Source: Ophiodon elongatus
Taxonomy: Eukaryota > Chordata > Actinopteri > Perciformes > Hexagrammidae
Length of the DNA: 64,000 nucleotides
NCBI GenBank assembly: GCA_016806645.1
Contig: JACSYO010001972.1
Location: 343,001 to 407,000, forward strand
Reading direction: 5' to 3'
The notes beneath the pieces were generated by a model. The model saw nothing but the letters and a program-made list of their open reading frames with translations. It made no database searches and was not told the DNA's origin. Positions 13,101 through 25,632 of the stretch are shown piece by piece (the first letter of the stretch is position 1; every line of letters begins with the position of its first letter). A program made the translations under genes and the position numbers.

Positions 13101-14104
13101 GGGGAAAAGAGAAAGAATCACAAATATTGGAATACAACATCAAGTGCGAAACAAGCATCCTTGACCACACAAAGCTATAAATACTGACGGAAGAAAAAAG
13201 TTGATTAAAAGTTGATTCATGTGTCTATATTATGTTATACTTTTACAAAGGATAAAATTCGAAGCACAGATTTTTACTTTTCCATAAAGAAAATAGACGA
13301 GTGTGGTGAAGCCTTCCACAGGAGCCCACTCATACACAGCACTTTGCCCACCAGAGCACTGCAGAAGTCCATTTGACAGTTATATGTTGCTTGTCATGAC
13401 ATCTAATTTATCCTCTGCAATCATAATTCCCTTTTACACAGCTCTCCCTTATGCGGGTTCTCCCCTCCCCCACCTCTTTCGACTGGCATCCCTCCATCTC
13501 TCTAATCCTTCCATTCCTGTCATGTCAGATCTTAGCGGACGCCACGGGTCAGTGCCTCACTTTCTGAAGAGACTCCACCATTCATACGGGAGCATAGTGG
13601 GAATTTACATCTCACGGCAGCGTTTTCCCCTCCATTTGTTATAATGTCAGGTCACTGCACTGCTCGGCTAGCAGAGTGGGAAAGATAATGGCTTCAGCAC
13701 ACTCCCTCCCGATTTATTACACACTCACTGGCTCTGACCTTGTCTGCAGCTTGGGATGCATTCAGGTTTTTTTTTTGTCAGCCTGCACTACTTTGACTCG
13801 CCAGTTAGCGGGCTAGCTAACTGTGATGCCAATCATAAATGCTTTCTGAAACCAAGACTATCTTTGTCATCCCTGGCACTGGAGTGATATTAATTCAGCC
13901 TTCCCATGTTGTTTTCGATGGGTATTGACCGGACTTACTGTATATTTAACTGTAACAAAACCAATAAGCTAAAGTATACAGGCATACTTTGATTTAAACA
14001 GGCTTCCTGCACACCCTGGACAAGGACCAAGGAAGACTCCTGGTTAAACTATCAATAGACTGATAATATGTTGCACTGCCATAAGAATCACAAGCACCAC
14101 ATCA
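10144..14104. other. intergenic, no feature recognised
   Basis: Roughly 4 kb of AT-rich sequence with A-runs at 10210-10255, 10447-10460 and 11845-11862. Open frames up to 130 codons (11932-12324, minus) are without motifs. A pyrimidine-rich, more balanced stretch at 13430-13640 holds no recognisable exon. Confidence 0.5.
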
Positions 14105-14642
14105 ATCCAGTATCCATCAATCCATCGTGGTAGAAGTCCCTTTTCTCAGCCACATCCTCCAGCGCCTCCTGGGGCATCCCCAGACCAGATAGGATATATT
14201 ATATCTACAGGATGTTCTGGGTGTGTCTCAAGGCCCTCTTTCCAGTTGGATGCGCTAGGGGAACCTCTAGAGGGAGCTGTCTAGGTCATCATCAGGGGGC
14301 TGAACCACCTCAGCAGGCTCCTTTCAATGCAAAGAAGGAGTGGCTCTAATCAGAGTTCCTTCCAGATGTCTTAGCTCCTCATCTTGTCTCTAGAGATAAG
14401 CCAAGCCCCTGCAAAGGCAACTCATTTGGCCGATTGTAGCCGTGATCTTAAGCGGTCTTAGTCGGTTATCAGCCAAAGCTCATAGGTGATCTATGACTGG
14501 CAAATCAACCTTCAGGCACAGATTAAGTACGGTGCATGTGCATTAGTGCATATTAGCTGTACCACTCTGCCTATTCATCTCCCAGCCGTCTTACTCGTAT
14601 TTATGAAGAAGACCCCTGAATACCTAAAACTCCTTTCCTTGG
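14105..14642 (-). mobile_element. Rex3 (RTE-clade LINE), 3' end, degraded
   Basis: Antisense of the Rex3 3' region. Landmarks in order are 'tcctccagcgcctcctgggg', 'ccacctcagcaggctcctt', 'ctcatttggccgattgtagc' and 'agaagacccctgaatacct', all recognisable from the conserved Rex3 C-terminal domain and 3' UTR. The copy is 5'-truncated: at about 14642 it passes directly into an L2/CR1-like fragment in the same orientation. Many frame breaks make it non-coding. Family assignment is from memory of fish Rex3 sequences. Confidence 0.7.
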
Positions 14643-15375
14643 AGCAGCAGAGTTCTCAATTGTAATGGAAAGGTCACGGGCGGGAGATGCCTTATCTGGA
14701 AGGAAGAGCAGCTCAGTCTTGTCGAGGTTGAGCTTCAGGTTGTATGCAGACAGCCACGGACAAATGTCAGCCAGACAAGCAGAGATTAACTGCATACCGG
14801 GGAAAAGACAGAATTAGCTGAGTGTCATCTGCATAGCTGTGGTAGGAAAAGCCACGGATCATGGAGCAAAGTGCCCTGTTGTGAAGATAAAGATAAAGAT
14901 AAGCGGACCCAGTACTGAATCTTGAGGAACCCCAGTAGTGAGGCTACAACATTAAGACACAGAACCTCTCCTGGTTACCCTGTAAGTGCAGTCATTGAGT
15001 AAGGATGTGAACAGGAGAGGGCAGAGCTTGAGACACCCAATTCTTTGACAGTTGAGAGGAGGATGTGATGGTTTGTCACGACAAACACTGCTTGAAGCTC
15101 CAGGAAGATGAAGATGGAGGAGATAGAAGTTGCTCCTAGCAGTGTGGGGTTCCACTGTAACATCAAGGAGGGCTGTCTCAGTTGAGTGGACTGCCATTAA
15201 ACTCGATTGGTGGGGGTCAAGAGGGTTGTTCTGGTGGAGATATTCAGAAAGTTGAGTGAAGACAGCACGCTTAAGGGTTTTAGAAAGAAATTAAATAAGA
15301 GACAGGTCTGTAATTTTTGTCATAAGTGGGGGATCAAGGGTAGAGAAGATAGAAGTTTTGGGGGGTTGGAGGAGA
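14643..15375 (-). mobile_element. L2/CR1-superfamily LINE, reverse transcriptase fragment
   Basis: Minus-strand pieces, in different frames, spell successive RT blocks: 'HSTETALLDVT' (~15170), 'NHHILLSTVKELGVS' (~15060), a region corresponding to 'SVLGPLL' (~14905), 'YADDTQLILSF' (~14830, the catalytic YADD box) and 'SAYNLKLNLDKTELLFLP' (~14720). This order is that of L2/Rex1-like elements of the Jockey superfamily. Stops and frameshifts show it is dead. The C-terminal part is cut off by the Rex3 piece at 14642. Confidence 0.75.
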
Positions 15376-17439
15376 AAGATTGAACCCTATGGCCTTCACT
15401 TGACCTTTTACATTTTAGCTCCACTGGTTATGCTTTAAAAAATGCTAGATTGTAAGTATGTTGGTTCCATCCAACGCAACATTACATACTCTAAAAGCCA
15501 TTGCTGTTACAGAGCTTTAAGCTCTTTAGTAAAATACCACCGTGCATACCCATTAACAACCGGTGAGAAAATAATTAATGAAACCCCTGGAAGGAAAACA
15601 ACATGGCATCATTGGGAAAAAAGTTCAAACTAGAGGCTCGATCAGTATCTTACAGGTTGTCTCATGGGGTGTTTGGTTTATTCCATTAGGGACAGCGGCT
15701 GCTGCTGTTTTTCTTTCTCTTAAATGATTGTGATTGAGAGGTCTGTGTGGAGGTAGACAGAGCCCCCTCTGAAAGGGTCTACATGATTAATGACCTGGAA
15801 ATGCCTTATCTTTTCATCTGATTAAATAAAATTGAATGGATTTTTACATTTTATAATAAAGTGACTCCACGGGGCTAAGATGACATGCTTGAGAAGCTCT
15901 GGGGTGTGTGTGGGTGGGGTGGGTGGTTGTGAAAGAGACTGCAAATTAGTGCAAAGTGTGTGCATGTGCATGCATGTGTACACCCATGTATGCATGAATG
16001 AATCCATGTATTCTCGTGTCTTTGTGAGGGGCGTTTGCGGAGACGTGTGTGTGTGTTCCTCAGGATGTATGTGTGTTACTAGATGAAAGTCTGGAAATGC
16101 TTAAGGGTGCTGGTGTTGTGAAGCAGAAAACATCAGTTTGTCACCATCCAGTGACACTACCTGCCACAACCATGTGAATGCCAACCAGGCTTGCTGGCAG
16201 CACAAGCAAAGTTTCTTTTCAATTTCCTGAGAGTCTAATTGGGCATTGGAGCATTCTTGTGTGACACACCTTCCTTAGATTGCGTGTGCATGCGCTTACA
16301 TAAGGATGTCCGAATATTTTGTTCATCATACATCTGCCAAAGTGGAAAAACACTGTGCTTTTGTTCATGCTAAAATGAAAATTCTGCTTCAGCTACAGTT
16401 TAAGCTTATTGCATATTTACTGTTCTAAACAATACTGAGGGCACGGCTGACATTTAAAGAGACTGTACTTTCACACCTGAACCCAATGTGTTCTTTGTAT
16501 TATAAATGTACAGAGCTGTATGCTGGGACTGTTGTTTTTCTTTTAATCTGAACTGTGGAAAAACTTCAATGTGCAGATAACTTTGTTAGCCTTGGATACC
16601 TTGAAACATGACAAAAGGTGTTATAGCGAAAGGGAAATCATTGGGGCAGCATTGCCAGTAATGCAGGCATTGCATCTGACTGTGCGTGTGTCTAACCATG
16701 CTTGTGTCTAACCATAAAGGCGAAGGTCATGATGTACCAGTTTATCCAAGGTCCTTGGCCTGGATTAGCAACAGAAAAGAGATGGATGTACAAATGCACG
16801 GTTGAAACTTTATTTCAAGCTCCGTCCTTATAGTAAAATTTAGAAAGACATGTTTAAAAAATCTGACCTTATTTTCCACGGGCCTCGGTCAGCCTGCTTT
16901 TGTTACATCGTGACAAGCCAAGCCGTGATGACACAAGTTTCCACTACTGCAGAGCACAGAGCAGGGGGGAAGCTTCGCTGAGCCTCTGTGGTGCTAGCAG
17001 CCACAATCCCCTCAATCTCAGAACCCATACGCGCTCTGTCCGACGGCGACAAGACTCCCTCTTCTGTGGTGCTGGTCATTGTTTACAGTCGGATTAGCAA
17101 ATTGAGACACGAGAATGGAATTGGAGTTGAGAGATGACATCTACGGCAGGATTGTTGATGTAGCCAGTTTTATAAGCTAATTTAAATCTAATGAAAAGAC
17201 AATGTCTGCAATCTACACGTCCAACGACGAGGTGCAGGCGCTGAATGCGCATCACACGGGATCAAGGTGAGCAAGAGTGGGCAATGTCTTTTTCCACACC
17301 AGCGCTCTGTGGAAAGACCAGTAAAGTTCTGCCAGCGGAACTCGTCTGCTTGTGGCTCTCCAAGACATAGCTCAGAACAACTACCCCCCCATAATGGATA
17401 AACCCTACAACGTGTTCTCTCTACAGACTTACATTAAAG
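15376..17439. other. intergenic; GT-rich stretch at 15898-16078
   Basis: No gene is recognised. The segment 15898-16078 is rich in GT and TGCATG (for example 'gtgtgtgcatgtgcatgcat') and yields Cys/Val-rich spurious frames. The remainder is AT-rich except for a more balanced stretch near 16880-17100 that shows no repeat or motif I know. Confidence 0.5.
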
Positions 17440-17785
17440 AAGCGTGTCGGCCAAGACAGCCTAACCTTCAGCATCTCAGGGCGAATCTCATCCACGCCTG
17501 GTGTCTTGTAACTGAGGAGCTTCTTAACTAAACCAAAGACCTCTGCCAGGGGTATATGTGAGGATTCTCAAGATCTACCTCCTCCACGGAGGACATGTTG
17601 GTTGTGTTTAGGAGTCCCTCAAAGTTCTGTTTCCGCCAACAACTTTAGGGTCAGTAGTTCTGCTGAACGAAGCTTGGGCCAAGCCCTGCTTTTGCCATAA
17701 CTTACTTGAGGCATCCGCAAACTCGGGCCCACACCTGAGTATTTGCTTCAGGAACCATCGAACTGATGTTTACTAGAGGGTTTTT
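17440..17785 (-). mobile_element. Rex3 fragment, left part (split by an insertion)
   Basis: Antisense Rex3 text: 'cgtgtcggccaagacagcc', 'gggcgaatctcatccacgcc', 'aggagcttcttaactaaacc' and 'tcctccacggaggacatgtt'. This corresponds to the stretch between the endonuclease and the RT. It is highly decayed. The same element resumes at 18358 after a 572-bp insertion. Confidence 0.65.
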
Positions 17786-18357
17786 AGGCTACATCCACAC
17801 TACTATGTTTTCATTTTAAAACAGATTGAAAAGATCTCCGTCCAGACCAGTATTTTAGCGCCATTTCAGAAATAGTATCTGTTCAGACTACTGCGCCTGA
17901 AATATATATCACATGACCATTCTCGTACATTGGGCATGGGCTGATAACTATGCTGGACACAGGAATTGTTGCAATGCGCTGAAATAATACCTGCCCATGT
18001 AGGCAGCAATATCCATGTTGACATTGACCACTGGTAGTCGAGGCTGATTTCATTTGTTTTCTCCTGGCAAAGGATCATGTGATAGGGGCGTGACGAATCA
18101 GAGAAGGACACGCGGTGACTGATAAGACCCAATGAAGAAGCGAACGTGGGTGTTTGCATCATAGTTTTCAAAAGGTCTCCATTTCTGCCCGTCTAGACTA
18201 AAACCCAGCCCCATTGTTTTCAATGTAAAACGGCTTCAGCTGTGTTTTGAAATGTCCCCGTTTCAGGAGTTTCTAAAAAGCAGGAATAATGTTAACACGA
18301 GACATGAACTTAGCAAGAATCATGCTAACAAAAACATAGTTATGTGGACGTAGCCCT
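17786..18357. mobile_element. TIR element (~572 bp) inserted in Rex3
   Basis: The left end reads 'aggctacatccacactacta' and the right end 'agttatgtggacgtagccct'; the reverse complement of the right end matches the left over about 23 bp with a few differences. Both flanks are Rex3 sequence that becomes contiguous if the element is removed ('agggttttt' / 'caggttgccactacgacagg'). There is no coding capacity. This fits a non-autonomous DNA transposon of the 'GGGCTACGTCCACA' type common in vertebrates. No clear target-site duplication is visible and the superfamily is uncertain. Confidence 0.65.
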
Positions 18358-18440
18358 CAGGTTGCCACTACGACAGGCACCCTCTGACCGCAAACAGTGA
18401 GCGGTAGCCACCGCTGTAGTCGTCATACACAGTAACAAGC
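18358..18440 (-). mobile_element. Rex3 fragment, right part
   Basis: The text 'aggttgccactacgacaggc' continuing to 'gagcggtagccaccgctg' is antisense Rex3 sequence that normally lies directly after the end of the 17440-17785 fragment. It ends before a T-run at about 18444-18460. Confidence 0.6.
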
Positions 18441-19733
18441 TTCTTTTTTTTTTTTTTTTAATTTATGGAATTTGTTCTGTATTAAATGGCTGATATATAA
18501 TAAAATGGATGTCTAATTGCTTTTAGAATTCAAGTACACAGAAAGCAGAAAGTACCGATATAGTATCTATAAATAAATAGGTATAAATAAGTTTAAACTG
18601 CGTGCGTGTTATCGGTGAGCAAAAAAAACACAGAAATATGAATGAGAAAAACTATGCAAGACGATGTGAGTTGGGGCAACGTAACACACTAATTATAGAT
18701 TTTAGCCATTTTGCGTGATATCTCAAAGTTTTCTGCAATTACAGCTGTATAATTTACTTTTATCAAATAAAAGCTGATATGATGTTGTACAAACATTTCC
18801 ATCCCTGCATTCAGCTTCAGCATATTCATTACCAGCATCATTATCTGCTGGAGTGGAAAAATGGAGCACGCGAAGACAACTTTGTTCCCTATCTTTTGTG
18901 GAGGAGGAGGGTTCCATATTTTCCACCTCTTCCGGCGGTGCAATAACTGCCAGCCTTCCTGGAAGTATCGATCAAACACTGTGCATCACTGCACTTTGAA
19001 AAGAAGGTCTCTCTTCATCAACATCAAACCCATTTGAGCAGAAAAACTGCAGTGTCCAAATGATGTTTACACTTCTGCTCTGATGTCCCTACTTAGTGAT
19101 ATAGCTGCTCTACCCGCCGTATTTCCCTCAGCCAGCCTGCACAGGAAAGATTAATGATCCTGTGCTGCCAGAGCCCAATAACATTATGTGACATTTACAG
19201 AAGGCTAAAAAGCAAAGGCTTAAACACAGCAATTTTCAAAGGTCAGCTATTTGTGAGTTTAGAGGGAATACAGCTCGGTGAGAGAAAGAAGAAAAAAAAC
19301 TGCATTTTCAAAGGCTTAGCATTGTCTTCATTTGTCAGTGGTGAGACTTTGGTGAAGAAACAATCTCTTGATCCTGTGATAGTTATTTCATTCACTCAGC
19401 GTTACTCATTCAGCGTGTGCTGGAGTTAATTCTTAACTCATATCCTGATACACCAACCGCTTCAAATATAGCATATTAGAATTTTCTTTCCACTGACAGT
19501 TACAATAACTTCCATTTGATGAGATTAAGTTATATTATATAATGTGTGGAAAAAAAAGTATTTCTGATTGCTAACACATTTTAATGATGTTAGACTATCC
19601 TGCACTGGTAACGAAAACTTGTGACGCTTAAAAGCACCTGCAAAAATGTTATTTTTTGGGGCTAATTTTGTTCTTCTGACTTCGCCAATCTGGTCTCGTA
19701 ATGGCCCGCAATGGCATGGACTAGGAGCAAGTT

Positions 19734-19746
19734 GGGGGGGGGGGGG
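19734..19746. repeat. G13 homopolymer
   Basis: Uninterrupted run of 13 G on the plus strand, unusual in this AT-rich region and likely length-variable. Confidence 0.9.
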
Positions 19747-19911
19747 TTATCAATGCATAACATTTGCAATTTTACAGTTCAAAAGTGACGCCAAGGGGTC
19801 TGACAAAGCGTCAGAGTTGGAATGAGAATATGTTGGCCTATGCTGTTCTGGAGTTCTGACATAGCTTTGGTTTTTGATGAGGTTGGAGTGAGAATCACTT
19901 GGCCTGTGTGT

Positions 19912-19933
19912 CTAACCCTAACCCTAACCCTAA
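19912..19933. repeat. short interstitial telomere-like repeat
   Basis: About three and a half copies of CCCTAA ('ctaaccctaaccctaaccct' plus 'aa'). It is too short for a functional telomere and is typical of small interstitial tracts or chance expansion of the 'taaccctaa' found in fish repeats. Confidence 0.85.
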
Positions 19934-20649
19934 GCAAAACAGTGTTTAACAAAGTTATTGTCTTCATTTCACATTTGGGGTTGGAATATTGAAACCACTG
20001 CTTTCCTATTTTGTGGAGGAAAGTTATTGCCAACGAGTCCGTGAGGTTTTTTGACGTGAGGCTTAAGAGAAACGGACTATCCTACCAGCACAGCACACAA
20101 GGGAATACAATGTTTGTTGATACTCTTGCCTTTTTATGACAATGTTTTACACATCTCTGTCATGTTTGAACACGTAGTGGCTGAGTTGTGAGACTGTTGT
20201 CAGAAGGGGACGAACTAAAGCATTTGGTGAGAAGGCGCTATGCAACCTGCCGTCTTAATGGCATCCTGACAAACAGCTGCCCGTCCTCTGTCAAATATTT
20301 GTTCACTCTCGCTATCTGCCAACATGTCCCTCGTATCATTATTCAAACAGCTTATATAAACACCTTTAGCATGACCCACGTGCTGACCAGGCCATTGAGA
20401 ATGAGTTGTTCCAGGCGCCCATGCTTAATGGGGCCAGGACTTTTAACACCACGTGGGAGGTCAGATCAGAACCATGGATTCATGACAGCCGCGCAGAGCG
20501 GATGACACCATGAATGAACTTGGGGCTATAATTCATTCACAGCCAGTTGTGCAGTAGGAAGTGGAAATAGGATGATCTATTTCTATTTAATAGTGTTTTA
20601 ATCTTCCATAGTCTGTTTTTGTCTGTTTTTATGTCAGTAGCCTTATTTC

Positions 20650-20712
20650 TTTTGTGAAACACTTTGGGACACACTGCTCTTGAAGGGTGCTATACAAATA
20701 AAGTATTTCTTG
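20650..20712 (+). mobile_element. L2/CR1-like LINE 3' tail
   Basis: The sequence 'gtgaaacactttgggacaca' followed by 'gggtgctatacaaataaagt' is the classic 3' UTR of vertebrate L2-like LINEs (aagcactttgagat...gtgctatataaataaa). Only the tail is preserved. Confidence 0.7.
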
Positions 20713-23700
20713 CTTACCTAATGTGAACCACAGTCTCTAATTGGCATGAGGCAAACAAGGTCCAGGGCTGATAAAAGAAAAAGGATTCTGTAATATTTAA
20801 TCCCCCCTCCCCCAATGTTTTTCTTGTCGTCAATTGCGTCATTACCATTAGTTCTGAAGCCATACTGATGGCCACTCAATAAACTGTGTTTTTCTATAAA
20901 ATTATCTCATCTTTGCACATATTGTTTTTTTCAAAAATGTTGGAGAACTGGGAAATGTATATTTCCAATTGTATGAATAGGAATGCCTTTTGCTGGGAAA
21001 TATGCCTGTTTGGGAGAATTTATTGTCGACATGTGTCAGTGGTTCACTGCACATTCTATCATATTTTTATACAAACAACATATCAATTCCAGTGCAATCA
21101 GTAGACTTTTTATTCTTAAGTTTTTAACAGTCCCAATAACTGCCTTTTCATCACCACCCCTAATAATGATGGAGTAGGAGTTTTTTATGAGCAATGTCTT
21201 TTTCCTTGGCTCCACAACCTAACATGCTGGATTGTATCCAACATTTATAAATAACATTATTAAATGCGTTGCTTATTGTTATCTTTTCCAATTTATTTGG
21301 ATGGTCTGCTTTTCCAGTACTTTTGTTTTCATCCTATACTCCCCCAGCAATTTGTGATAGTGCTCTTTTTTTTATTTATCCTCATAATACTTATCTACTA
21401 AACTATTTTTTTCTGCTTTTTTTTGTTATTTAAAAAAAATTATATTTTTTTCTTTTTACATGCATTCTTGTCAGTTCTGTTCCATTAGGTCTACCTTGAG
21501 GGCGGCGAGAGCTTTGTAAATCGCTTTTGTGGCAAAACTGTTTTTAATAAGTGTTAGACCAGTTTTAATTTTTCATAAAAAAAAAATATTTGCAAAAAAA
21601 GAAGATGGTCAGTTCTGTCATTTATAAGTATTCCACCTACTATTTTGCTTTCAAATGTTTTTGTGAATATGTTATCAATCAACTTAGCAGTGTCTTGTTT
21701 TTTGCTGGGTTTTGTAATCACAGGAAACTTTTTTTTTGCTATAGATTGTTTGAATCAAGTCTGTTGACCTTCTGTTTCCATTTGGGTTTAATAGATCAAT
21801 ATTAAAATCCCTGCCTACAAATTGACAAACTTTTTTGTCATTCCATTTGTCAAACTTACCGGCTAGGGTGCTGCTGAGCAGGGTTTTATATTGCTTTTTA
21901 ATACACTATATAATATCTGCTATCCGTTTCTCGATGAAATAGGATCATTCAGTTGTCTTGATGAAAATCTGAATATTTTAGTGCCTCATCCACAGGGTGG
22001 TGACACACCAGCTGCAAGAAGTAGGTTACACAGCTTCTCTGAACTTACTGATACTTGTATCACACAGGCATCCTCTCACATCCCTATTTGGTATTCAACT
22101 CTCTACCTCAGGCGGGGGCCAACGGTAGGCCTACACATTTGCTTATTATTAATCTTGATATTAATTTGAGGACAGTGACATGGTTTCATTGCCAGCTAGT
22201 CTTGCTTATAATGTCACTGTCAAAATATAGTTATTCTCAATGGTACACAATGTTATTGACTTTGAATCTTTCTAGCATAACGTTAGCTCTCTGGTACATA
22301 GTTAAGCCAAATGGATCTACAGTATGAACTGAGTGGACTATAGAAATATCTCCCGTTGCCAACTCGTATCAAAGGTTGGTCCTGTTTACTGGAGAAGTGA
22401 ACAACGTTTCCATTGCATAAGAACCTTATGGGATGGTAATGATTGTTCCAGGTATTAGCAAACACTCCAGGTTAACAGGGAAACAGAGTCACGGCTAGTG
22501 AAAAGCTTATGGTATTGATTGCGAAACGCATGAAAATGAAAAAAATTAATTGGTCTTCATTTGATTCCTTTGGCAAGTGACCAGGTCTCCATTATCAGCT
22601 GTCAGTGGACGGTTCTGGCCTCCCCGTCACCCATTAATTCCTGTTAATGGACACCTCATTGAGCATCATCCCTCACATCACTCACACTTCCATTCTGACC
22701 GATTACATTAATTGGAAAATTTAAAGAACGTGATGATTATTTATTTTATTTACTTTATAAAAATGACTTGTTGTGGATGGAAATTACGTAAATATGTTAT
22801 TGTTTGTATAATTCTTTTAGGTTTCGTCCACTACAACTTCTATTTTACTAATCATGAGATTGATTTAATACTTTTTTACTTTACATCTTTTGTTTGTTTT
22901 GCTTTTGAATTAAAGATCAGCCGTGACCAAATTTGGAAAATAACCGGGTCTTAGCATATGTATGACATGCATGTCTATGAACTGCAGTTTATAGCCTTGA
23001 AAATTAAATCAAAACAGGGAATTTATAAGAATGAATGAAGGAATAGAAACAGCCCTTTTCATGTTCAATATTTGAATGACTCAAATGTACATAATGCAAT
23101 GAAATGACAAGCTTGTGGCTAAAAGAGTCATCACTGTCCCTAGGACATTAACATACATCGTGATTTTTGCTCCATGCTTCTGAATCCTGCAGCTCCGCCA
23201 CACATCAAACCCAGCTTGACCTTTCCTCTCTCCCACTCCAACCTGCACATCTTCCAGCCATCAGCAACAGATGCTGCTCCACTGTCAAATGGCCTACAAA
23301 GCAAACTGCACTACTTTAATCCTATGTGTAGCCAGCATTAAAAATTGGATTGAGACGGATAAGATTAGATTATGCCTGCGGGATTTGAGAAAATGTAAAA
23401 GCCTCATTTAGGCTTTAACATAATCTCCTTTCACTCCCAGCGAGCATCAAGCCTCCAAGCAGATGCCAGATACACTTTGTATAGTTGTCTTATTATATTT
23501 TATCCTCTTCTTTTTGGATTTGGTCTTTTTTTTTTTATTATGAGTACTGTACCTTTTTCATGGGGATTGTGCAGTTTTATATTGGGAAAAGCTTAAGGGT
23601 GTTCAAACAGCAAACATTTCCGGATGTTTGGCCCCTACAGTGCAGGTTCATCGGCTGAAGCTGGTAGCTTTTACGCTGATTTCTACTTCTTCACAGCGAG

Positions 23701-24524
23701 AGATCTGATTCACATCAAGCACAGCTACATCGGCCGTGACCAAATCAAACTGAGTGCTTTTAGGAAATTACCTTCGTCTCCAACTGAAAAGCAGCCTGCA
23801 TTGTTGGGCATTGTGTCTGACTACAATATAATGTTCTTTTTCAAGTAGGTCTACTCGAAGATCCACATTGTTTAGAAGCATAGAAATCCTGAAAAGTGAA
23901 GAAAGGTAACGTTAAATAAACATGGTAAACATTTTAAATGAATGTTAAATCATATACAGTATCAAAATGCATACTCTATTGTTACAATAAATTGATAAGA
24001 TTCCAAAATAAGACAAGACATCAAAACCAAAACGCAATTAGATCGCTTTGACTTGAATGATGAAATAATTTGTTCAACAAAAACGTTCAAGATGTCAAAC
24101 CGGTTTAAAACCTTTTCAGACCCATCATCAATTGTGATGGACTTCAGATATTAATCAAAGTCAAGCAATGACAATGCAGAGTTTAAGACTGTATTCAACC
24201 AATACGTTTTGACAGACAGCTGCCAGAGAAACAAATGAGAGCAATGTATGTATATAGTGCCGTCTTGAACGGGATGAAATAATTAACATAATAGATCCAC
24301 CAAAATAAAGGTTAATTTGAAGATATCCTCAATACGGAGAATACAGGATTTTCTTTTTCTACATTGAATGAACATCCCAGTGAACATTGGGTGTGGATGA
24401 TGTAAGAAGGTGGCTAATGACATCATTCATTTGATGGTTTATGAGGTTGGGGCAATCATTTCAGACAAACATTATGTTATTTTTATAAAACTAGCTCTTT
24501 GAGATTATATCAATTTAATTGACT
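20713..24524. other. intergenic; candidate conserved blocks at 22540-22720 and 23320-23480
   Basis: No gene is seen. T-rich stretches dominate 21290-21800. Two balanced segments stand out. The segment 22540-22720 has homeodomain-type cores 'attaattgg', 'cccattaattcc' and 'tacattaattgg'. The segment 23320-23480 has 'taagattagattatgcctgc' and 'ggctttaacataatctcctt'. Regulatory function is inferred only from composition and motif density. Confidence 0.3.
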
Positions 24525-24602
24525 CTTGGCTAAGTCCCGCCCCTAAAACACAGAGTGGCTAATCATAGCGTAGCGTCAGCCAGCTCCGACCAGGATCCAA
24601 AA
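24525..24602. mobile_element. second, truncated copy of the 9811-10143 repeat (copy B)
   Basis: The text 'ggctaagtcccgcccctaaa' through 'atagcgtagcgtcagccagc' to 'tccgaccagg' matches 9811-9880 with scattered differences, in the same orientation. The right terminal inverted repeat is not found downstream, so this copy is partial. Confidence 0.65.
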
Positions 24603-25596
24603 ACTATTCGGCTCTGCTCCATAGAGTCAAGTAGTAGTTTCAGGTTAAGCGCTAAGCGACGAGTCAATTCCATATTGTTTCACTTTCAGAGTAGTATACA
24701 GCTACACAGATTATTTGCTACTGTCAAGTGCCCATTTACAGTCAAGTCTACATCATTTGGATGGCTCCAGATGAAGTCACTCAACCCCTGAGCCATGTGA
24801 GTATTATGTGATGTGTCAGCTGAGAGGGTTCACCTGGTGGCCGATATACATCCGACCAACATAATAAACATATAAGGATGACTTAGAATAAACTATTGTG
24901 CGAAACAAGCATAATAGCAAAATGTTCATTAATTTCTTCTTAAAACATGATTAGTTATTTTTATCATTATTAAGGAAAGTAAAAGTACATTTGCATATGG
25001 TGTAAAACGAAAATAGACCGAGCCCATGAGGACATCTGTCAGCTGCATCCCTCCTGATAGTGTGCGATATATTAAATTAGGACTCATGGCAAACACTATA
25101 TCTATCGGTTCTATTTCGTCAGTTAAAACTGACTCAGTTGATTAGTCCATTGTTGTGGGCAAAAAGAAAGACAAGTTTATGTTAAAAAAAATGTAGCCTC
25201 ATTTATGTTCAGACAAGGTGTTGATTAATTTAGGAGCGTGTGGTTTGGGGTGCTGTCACTGTATTATGTTATACAGAGAGGTGTTGCTGTTATTTAGCCT
25301 ACCCTCATTTGTATAAATAGGGTGTGCAGAACACTAGAAACACTTGTCATTAGTTTTAGTTCAGTGTACCTAATAAACTGGTGTATATATCTGTGAGTGT
25401 GTGTGTGTCCGTGTGAGTGTGTGTTCTTATTGGACCATGTTGGTTGAACAGTAGATTACAGAGCTGCTTTCATTCCCATGGCAGATCTTAAGCAGCTATA
25501 AGAGGCCCCGGCAGCTCTAAGTAGGACCCTGTTAAAGTGGCCTGCTGGTAATGCAGTCAGTATACAGTGGGACCAAATCTCTCCATCTCCATCTCC

Positions 25597-25632
<36 letters not shown>

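Larger units (their letters stand above)
18441..20649. other. intergenic
   Basis: AT-rich sequence with a T-run at 18444-18460. No gene is seen; small frames at 18689-18979 and 19154-19429 have no motif. The segment 19800-19910 contains two diverged copies of 'gttggaatgagaatatgttggcct', so it may be part of a repeat. Confidence 0.5.

Noticed and set aside
19912..19933. chromosome end or telomere
   Set aside because: Only 3.5 units, in the middle of ordinary sequence.
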